A DNA stretch of 9,997 nucleotides from Dehalococcoidia bacterium (lineage in GTDB: Bacteria > Chloroflexota > Dehalococcoidia > JAENJB01): NCBI GenBank assembly GCA_030690705.1, contig JAUYGE010000086.1, positions 1 through 9,997 of the forward strand, given 5' to 3'. Below the pieces are notes generated by a model that was given only the letters and a program-made list of their open reading frames with translations, was not told the origin of the DNA and ran no database searches. A program made the translations under genes and the position numbers. Below, piece by piece: positions 5,985 through 9,997 of this stretch. Numbering within the stretch: position 1 is the first letter of the stretch; each line of letters starts with the position of its first letter.

Positions 5985-7041
5985 GATTGAGATAAAGGTG
6001 ACTGCCGGCTGCGGTGGTGATGGCGCAGTCAGCTTCCGAAAGGAGAAGTTCGTCCCCTTTGGCGGACCGGATGGTGGAAAAGGGGGAAATGGTGGAGACG
6101 TAATTGTCAGGGCTGTGGATGGAATGTGGACTCTTGATAGGCTGGTCCGCCAAAAAGCCTGGCGAGCTGGTGATGGGGCGAGGGGGGGCGGCTCGAATAA
6201 ACAGGGTGGCCAGGGAAAAGACCTGGTGATAGAGGTGCCGGTGGGGACACTGGTTTGCAGAAAGGAAGACGGGCGGGTGCCCTTGCTGGCGGACCTGAAA
6301 GAAGAGGGGCAAAGCCTGCTGGTGGCCAGCGGTGGTAAGGGTGGCTGGGGAAATTCGCGCTACGTTTCGTCGAGGCAACAGACACCGCGCCGGGCTGATG
6401 CCGGGGAGCCAGGCGAAGAACTGATACTCATTCTCGAGAGAAAGCTTCTCGCCGATGTCGGCCTGGTGAGCTATCCCAGCGCCGGCAAGTCTACCCTGCT
6501 CCGGGCAGTCTCGGCGGCGCGGCCTGAGGTTGCCGCCTACCCTTATGCCACTCGAGAGCCGGTGGTGGGGCTGGTCAGTACCGGCAAGACGTATTTCTTC
6601 CTGGCCGAGATGCCGGCGCTGGCGGAGGGGGCTCATCAGGGGCGGGGGCTGGGCAATGACTTTCTGCGTCACCTCGAAAGGACTCGAGTCCTCGTCCATC
6701 TGCTTGATGGCAGCCGGCCGGACCCATCGGAGGACTGGCGGCATCTGAGGAACGAGTTAACCTTGTATAAGGTCTCCCTGGCGGAGAAACCGGAGGTGGT
6801 GGCGGTGAACAAGATGGACCTCCCCGAGGTGAGAGACCGTCTGCCGGAGATAAAGGCTGCTCTCGCTAAGGTTACAGGGGAAGTCTATTTCATATCGGCG
6901 GCGACAGGGCAGGGGCTGCCGGAGCTCATGGCCGCTGTGGCGGAAATCCTGGCCGCGGAGCCCGTCCCGATTCCCATCGGGATACCGGAGGGTGGGGAGG
7001 CAGTGTTCCGTCCTCTGCCGCAGAAGAGGGGTCCAAGGTAA
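5977..7041 (+). CDS. obgE: Obg-family GTPase, OCT domain missing and GTPase motifs altered
   Basis: A 354-residue protein. The Gly-rich Obg fold (1-157: GGDGAVSFRKEKFVPFGGPDGG, AGDGARGGGSNKQGGQG) is complete and typical. The G domain follows: G1 at 165-172 is SYPSAGKS (usual GFPNxGKS, first Gly replaced by Ser), G2 is YPYAT (188-192), G3 is EMPA (211-214) in place of DIPG, then EGAHQGRGLGNDFLRH, G4 NKMD (278-281) and G5 SAA (307-309). Normal Obg binds GTP and acts in 50S ribosome assembly, the stringent response and cell-cycle control. Loss of the G3 Asp and Gly predicts weak or no hydrolysis (inference). The protein stops at the point where the OCT domain of longer Obgs begins. The start is GTG at 5977, inside a DnaA box. 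It overlaps nadD by one base. Confidence 0.92.
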   Translation: MDKIEIKVTAGCGGDGAVSFRKEKFVPFGGPDGGKGGNGGDVIVRAVDGMWTLDRLVRQKAWRAGDGARGGGSNKQGGQGKDLVIEVPVGTLVCRKEDGRVPLLADLKEEGQSLLVASGGKGGWGNSRYVSSRQQTPRRADAGEPGEELILILERKLLADVGLVSYPSAGKSTLLRAVSAARPEVAAYPYATREPVVGLVSTGKTYFFLAEMPALAEGAHQGRGLGNDFLRHLERTRVLVHLLDGSRPDPSEDWRHLRNELTLYKVSLAEKPEVVAVNKMDLPEVRDRLPEIKAALAKVTGEVYFISAATGQGLPELMAAVAEILAAEPVPIPIGIPEGGEAVFRPLPQKRGPR

Positions 7042-7643
7042 TGAGGATGGGGCTGATGGGAGGGACCTTCGACCCGGTGCATCTCGGCCACCTCATCGCT
7101 GCCGAGGAGGCCCGCTGGCGGCTTGATCTGAGCCGGGTGCTCTTCGTGCCCGCCGGGCAGCCCTGGCTCAAGGCATCACGGGCGCTCTCCCCCGCCGAAG
7201 ACCGGCGGCAGATGGTCCGGCTGGCTATCGCGGGCCGTGCCGGCTTCGAGCTTTCAGCCGTCGAAATGGACCGCCCGGGACCGACCTACACTGTCGAGAC
7301 GGTGTCGCGCATTCAGAAGGAGTTGGGCCCGCAGGCCGAGCTGTTCTTCATTCTCGGCTGCGACAGCCTGCAGGCGCTGCCCGATTGGATGGCCCCGGAG
7401 CAGCTTATCGCCGCGTGTAAGCTTGTGGCCGTACCTCGCGCACACTGCCCGCAGCCGGACGTCGCCTCCCTCGAGGCCAAAATCCCCGGCCTGAGCAAGA
7501 GCCTCATCTCCATTCCCATGCCCTTGATTGACATAAGCTCCACCGACATCCGGCGCCGCGTGGCCGCTGGCGAGTCCATCAAATATCTGGTGCCGGAAGC
7601 CGTGGAGCGTTACATCCGCGAGCGGCGGCTCTACATCGGCTAG
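7041..7643 (+). CDS. nadD: Nicotinate-nucleotide adenylyltransferase
   Basis: A 200-residue enzyme, normal for the family, that joins nicotinate mononucleotide and ATP to form deamido-NAD in NAD synthesis. It begins MRMGLMGGTFDPVHLGHL with the nucleotidyltransferase signature GGTFDPVHLGH (7-17), has the substrate-loop sequence ILGCDSLQALPDW (104-116) and ends with the adenylyl-transfer signature ISSTDIRRRV (165-174) and VPEAVERYI. The loop PWLK (41-44) stands where many homologues have PPHK. The ATG shares its A with the obg stop (TAATG), so translation is probably coupled; AAGG lies just upstream. No rsfS gene, a frequent downstream partner, follows. A new promoter begins 23 bases after the stop. 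Confidence 0.96.
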   Translation: MRMGLMGGTFDPVHLGHLIAAEEARWRLDLSRVLFVPAGQPWLKASRALSPAEDRRQMVRLAIAGRAGFELSAVEMDRPGPTYTVETVSRIQKELGPQAELFFILGCDSLQALPDWMAPEQLIAACKLVAVPRAHCPQPDVASLEAKIPGLSKSLISIPMPLIDISSTDIRRRVAAGESIKYLVPEAVERYIRERRLYIG

Positions 7644-7665
7644 ATGGAGACACGAGAACAAGGGA

Positions 7666-7694
7666 TTTACCACTTCCCTTCGGCATGCTATACT
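7666..7694 (+). promoter_or_regulatory. Extended -10 promoter of the ThDP enzyme gene
   Basis: TTTACC (7666-7671) and TATACT (7689-7694) are 17 bases apart, and TGC directly precedes the -10, giving an extended -10 element. Transcription would start near 7701, leaving a leader of about 38 bases that contains the purine-rich ribosome site (AAGGGGGAGA, 7721-7730). This also argues that the in-frame ATG at 7685, upstream of the transcription start, is not used. Confidence 0.6.
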
Positions 7695-7738
7695 CGCCAC
7701 CAACCTACTTATTATTGAGGAAGGGGGAGAGATCAAGG

Positions 7739-9535
7739 ATGGACGTCAAAGGCAGCAAGCCCCGGTACGGCTCCGACCTGGTGGTGGACCTGATGAAGGC
7801 GGTGGGCATCGAGTATGTCGCTTTCAACCCCGGCTCCACGTTTCGCGGAACACACGATTCGCTGGTCAACTACGGCGCGAACAACCCGAAGATTGTCCTC
7901 TGCAATCACGAGGAGATCTCCGTGGCCATCGCCCACGGATACGGAGTAGCTGCCGGCAAGCCCATGGCGGTGATCACGCACAACATTGTCGGCCTGCTCC
8001 ATGCCAGCATGGCTATCTACAATGCCTGGTGTGACATGTCCCCGGTCATGGTGTTAGGTGGTGGCGGTCCCATGGAGGTGGGCAAGCGGCGGAACTGGGT
8101 GGACTGGGTACATGTCGCGCTCGTCCAGGGCAATGTGGTGCGGGACTATGTGAAGTGGGACGACCAGCCCTTTGATCTGAGCGGTTTGGTGGAATCCTTC
8201 TTGAGGGGCTACCGGATAGCCACGGCCAGGCCCCAGGGGCCAGTCTATCTTTGCCTCGATTCCGCTATGCAGGAAGCACCCATAGAGGAGCCGGTGGCGA
8301 TTCCTAACAGCCCCGGGGCTTCCCGGTCAACTGCGATTGCCCCCGACCCTGATGTGGTAGAGCAAGTGGCCAGGGGCTTGGTGAAGGCGGAGATGCCGCT
8401 TATCCTGGCCGACCGGATGGGAGGAGGGGATGAAGGGGTAAAGGCGCTGGTGGAACTGGCTGACCTGCTGGCAGCCCCGGTCGTAGACCTGGGGGGGCGG
8501 TTCAACTTCCCGAATACTCATCCGCTGGAGATGAGAGGTAGTCAGGACGAGCTTATCAGCAAGGCGGACATGGTCTTGGCCCTGGAGGTGGGGGACCTCT
8601 TCGGGACCTTACAGACCGGAGGACGCGGGCCGCGGAGTAAGCGGGCGGACTTCCAATCCCGCCTCAGTCCCGGCGCCAGGGTGATCGATGTCTCTCTGCG
8701 AGACCTGGTTACCAGGGGCTGGTCCGCCAACCGCCAGCGTTTCCAGAAGGTAGACCTTACGGTGTTGGCTGACCCGGTGCTGATGGTGCGCCAACTGGTT
8801 GCCAGTTGCCGGCGTCTGCTCGGCAAGGCGGCCTCTTCGAGGGCCCGCGAGCAGCGCAGGCGGGAGCTCTCGAAGATGCACCAGCGGGACAGGCTGAAAT
8901 GGCAAAAGGAGGCAGCGGGTCTTTCCACAGCGGCACCCATCGCCAGCGGCTGGCTGGCCCATGAGCTGTGGGAGGTGATCAAAGGGGAGGACTGGGTACT
9001 TGCCCATGGAGAGTTGAGGAACTGGCCCCGCCGGCTCTGGGACTTCGATGTCCCATATCGCTATGTATGCCAGAGTGGGGGCGCCGGCCTGGGGCATGGC
9101 ATGGGATCTGCCATCGGCGCTGCCCTGGCCCATCAGGGGAAGGGCAGGCTGCTAGTAGATATTCAGCCGGATGGCGACCTCCTCATGACCCCGCAGGCCA
9201 TCTGGACGGCGGTACAGCAGAAGCTACCTTTGCTTATTGTCATGTACAACAATCGGAGCTACTTCAATTCCGAGACTCACGCGGCTGTTATGGCGCAGAG
9301 CAGGGAGCGGCCGATGGAGAACCGGGGCATAGGCACCCGCATAACAGAACCGCCGGTGGACTTTGCCGGCATGGCGCGTTCCTTCGGCGCCTATGGCGAA
9401 GGTCCCATAGACGATCCCCGCAAGCTGAGGCAGGCGATCGAGAGAGCCGTCAAGGCGATCAAGAAGGAGGGCCGGCCGGCGCTGGTGGATGTGGTCTGCC
9501 GCGGTGAGGAGAGGGCCCACGCGCGGCGCGATTAG
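7739..9535 (+). CDS. Thiamine diphosphate-dependent enzyme (acetolactate synthase/decarboxylase superfamily), substrate unknown
   Basis: A 598-residue protein with the three-domain layout of ThDP decarboxylases and carboligases. The N-terminal Pyr domain (about 8-180) carries the likely catalytic glutamate E58 in LCNHEEISVAIAHGYG and the segment SMAIYNAWCDMSPVMVLGG. The central domain is at about 200-360 (MPLILADRMGGGDEGVKALVELADLL). The C-terminal PP domain (about 400-590) has the ThDP/Mg motif as PDGD (477-480) with NN at 504-505, 26 residues after D478 as in the standard GDG...NN motif. The Gly-to-Pro change occurs, from memory, in other uncharacterised relatives. There is no signal peptide, and no regulatory subunit or pathway gene is adjacent, so a valine/isoleucine role is not supported. 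The start at 7739 is chosen over 7685 because of the ribosome site and promoter. The substrate cannot be told from sequence. Confidence 0.9.
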   Translation: MDVKGSKPRYGSDLVVDLMKAVGIEYVAFNPGSTFRGTHDSLVNYGANNPKIVLCNHEEISVAIAHGYGVAAGKPMAVITHNIVGLLHASMAIYNAWCDMSPVMVLGGGGPMEVGKRRNWVDWVHVALVQGNVVRDYVKWDDQPFDLSGLVESFLRGYRIATARPQGPVYLCLDSAMQEAPIEEPVAIPNSPGASRSTAIAPDPDVVEQVARGLVKAEMPLILADRMGGGDEGVKALVELADLLAAPVVDLGGRFNFPNTHPLEMRGSQDELISKADMVLALEVGDLFGTLQTGGRGPRSKRADFQSRLSPGARVIDVSLRDLVTRGWSANRQRFQKVDLTVLADPVLMVRQLVASCRRLLGKAASSRAREQRRRELSKMHQRDRLKWQKEAAGLSTAAPIASGWLAHELWEVIKGEDWVLAHGELRNWPRRLWDFDVPYRYVCQSGGAGLGHGMGSAIGAALAHQGKGRLLVDIQPDGDLLMTPQAIWTAVQQKLPLLIVMYNNRSYFNSETHAAVMAQSRERPMENRGIGTRITEPPVDFAGMARSFGAYGEGPIDDPRKLRQAIERAVKAIKKEGRPALVDVVCRGEERAHARRD

Positions 9536-9901
9536 CCCGAAGCCATAAGGCATTACGCATGCGGGCTCGGCCGCAAGCGGTTGCTGCTGGACGTTGCAGT
9601 TCTAGGCTTAGAGAGACAACAAGGCTGGCGAAGCACCAATTTGAGCATTTGAACGGTTTTTCTTGATGCGAGGGTGGCGGTTCTCCTGGCAACGATAGCC
9701 GCTGCACTGTCTGGGGCGGGATATTGGCGATTACAGGGTATTCGGGTATTTTTCAGAAACGTAGGCTAACTACGGGCTTGTCTCAAAAGTGAACATCTCC
9801 TTTTACCTCACCGCCGGCCGAAATGCCTGCCTACTTTAGCATAGCGGCGAGACGCCAGCAAAATATTCGCGAAAACCCTAAACAATTTCCCCCAAAACAT
9901 A
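9536..9901. other. Non-coding stretch, no gene recognised
   Basis: About 366 bases without a convincing reading frame on either strand; the open frames present are shadows or low-complexity translations. Small hairpins are visible (GCC/GGC around 9542-9551, CCGC-AA-GCGG at 9571-9580, CGTAG/CTACG near 9761-9775) but none is followed by a proper T-run, so no terminator for the ThDP gene can be named. The last 40 bases are AT-rich and could be an UP-like region for the promoter that follows. Confidence 0.5.
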
Positions 9902-9932
9902 TTGACAAAGAATCCGAAGCCAAGCTTATAAT
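9902..9932 (+). promoter_or_regulatory. Strong consensus promoter at the right edge
   Basis: Perfect TTGACA (9902-9907) and perfect TATAAT (9927-9932) with a 19-base spacer, two longer than ideal, preceded by AT-rich DNA. The start would fall near 9939. From GTG 9948 or ATG 9951 one frame stays open to the window end (MIGYSEAQNADVNLL), but it is too short to judge. Such a promoter often drives stable RNA, so an rRNA or tRNA operon just outside is possible. Confidence 0.6.
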
Positions 9933-9997
9933 GCTCGGTGTCAATAAGTGATGATAGGCTACTCCGAAGCTCAGAACGCGGACGTGAACCTTCTGAC

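Noticed and set aside
6182..6188. G7 tract in obg (and another near 8489) as phase-variation sites
   Set aside because: They encode Gly-rich, conserved protein segments in a G-rich strand; the tracts follow from coding.
5932..6744. Minus-strand frame of 270 codons
   Set aside because: Antisense to the oriC edge and obg; Pro/Arg/Ser-rich translation with no recognisable domain.
9459..9707. Minus-strand frame of 82 codons after the ThDP gene
   Set aside because: It overlaps the ThDP gene end antisense and has no recognisable features or ribosome site.
9779..9800. TTGTCTCAAAAGTGAACA, reminiscent of insertion-sequence ends
   Set aside because: No matching inverted copy, transposase remnant or target duplication is visible.

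Overview
The window looks like a bacterial chromosome at or beside the replication origin. The sequence is GC-rich and densely coded, with short intergenic gaps, ATGA and TAATG overlaps, and dispersed small palindromic repeats. DnaA, Fmt, Obg and NadD are typical bacterial housekeeping proteins. The protein sequences, the dnaA-obg-nadD order and the style of the repeats (ends TGTCATTGCGAG and TGTCACTCTGAG) suggest a member of the Chloroflexota, perhaps Dehalococcoidia. That placement is from memory and is an inference.

Left part (1-2941): the 3' end of a small gene that looks like a ribbon-helix-helix antitoxin overlaps a complete DUF2442 gene by ATGA, both on the + strand. Three bases later, convergently, ends a long minus-strand gene for a two-part flavoprotein: an N-terminal geranylgeranyl-reductase-like FAD oxidoreductase joined by a Pro-rich linker to a complete type II NADH dehydrogenase.

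Middle (2942-5976): a 135-bp nested palindromic repeat separates that gene from fmt (minus strand). The 333-bp region between fmt and dnaA holds candidate divergent promoters and a second short inverted-repeat element. dnaA (+) follows, with a run of nine G just before its start codon. Its stop codon lies inside the first of three same-direction DnaA boxes spaced 20-21 bp apart. After these come an AT-rich stretch and a fourth box that overlaps the obg start codon. Hand counts show + strand C excess in dnaA and strong G excess in obg, so the base skew appears to switch here. Together this makes 5792-5984 a good oriC candidate.

Right part (5977-9997): obg and nadD overlap by one base and form an operon. 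The Obg protein lacks the C-terminal OCT domain and has altered G1 and G3 GTPase motifs. A well-formed extended -10 promoter then precedes a 598-residue ThDP-dependent enzyme of unknown substrate. The last 460 bases have no convincing gene but end in a promoter with perfect -35 and -10 hexamers, pointing to a gene or stable RNA just outside the window.

Functionally the window combines replication initiation (dnaA/oriC), translation initiation (fmt), ribosome or stress GTPase (obg), NAD synthesis (nadD), NADH oxidation (NDH-2 fusion) and an accessory ThDP enzyme. No CRISPR array, tRNA, rRNA, complete insertion sequence or obvious defence system was seen.
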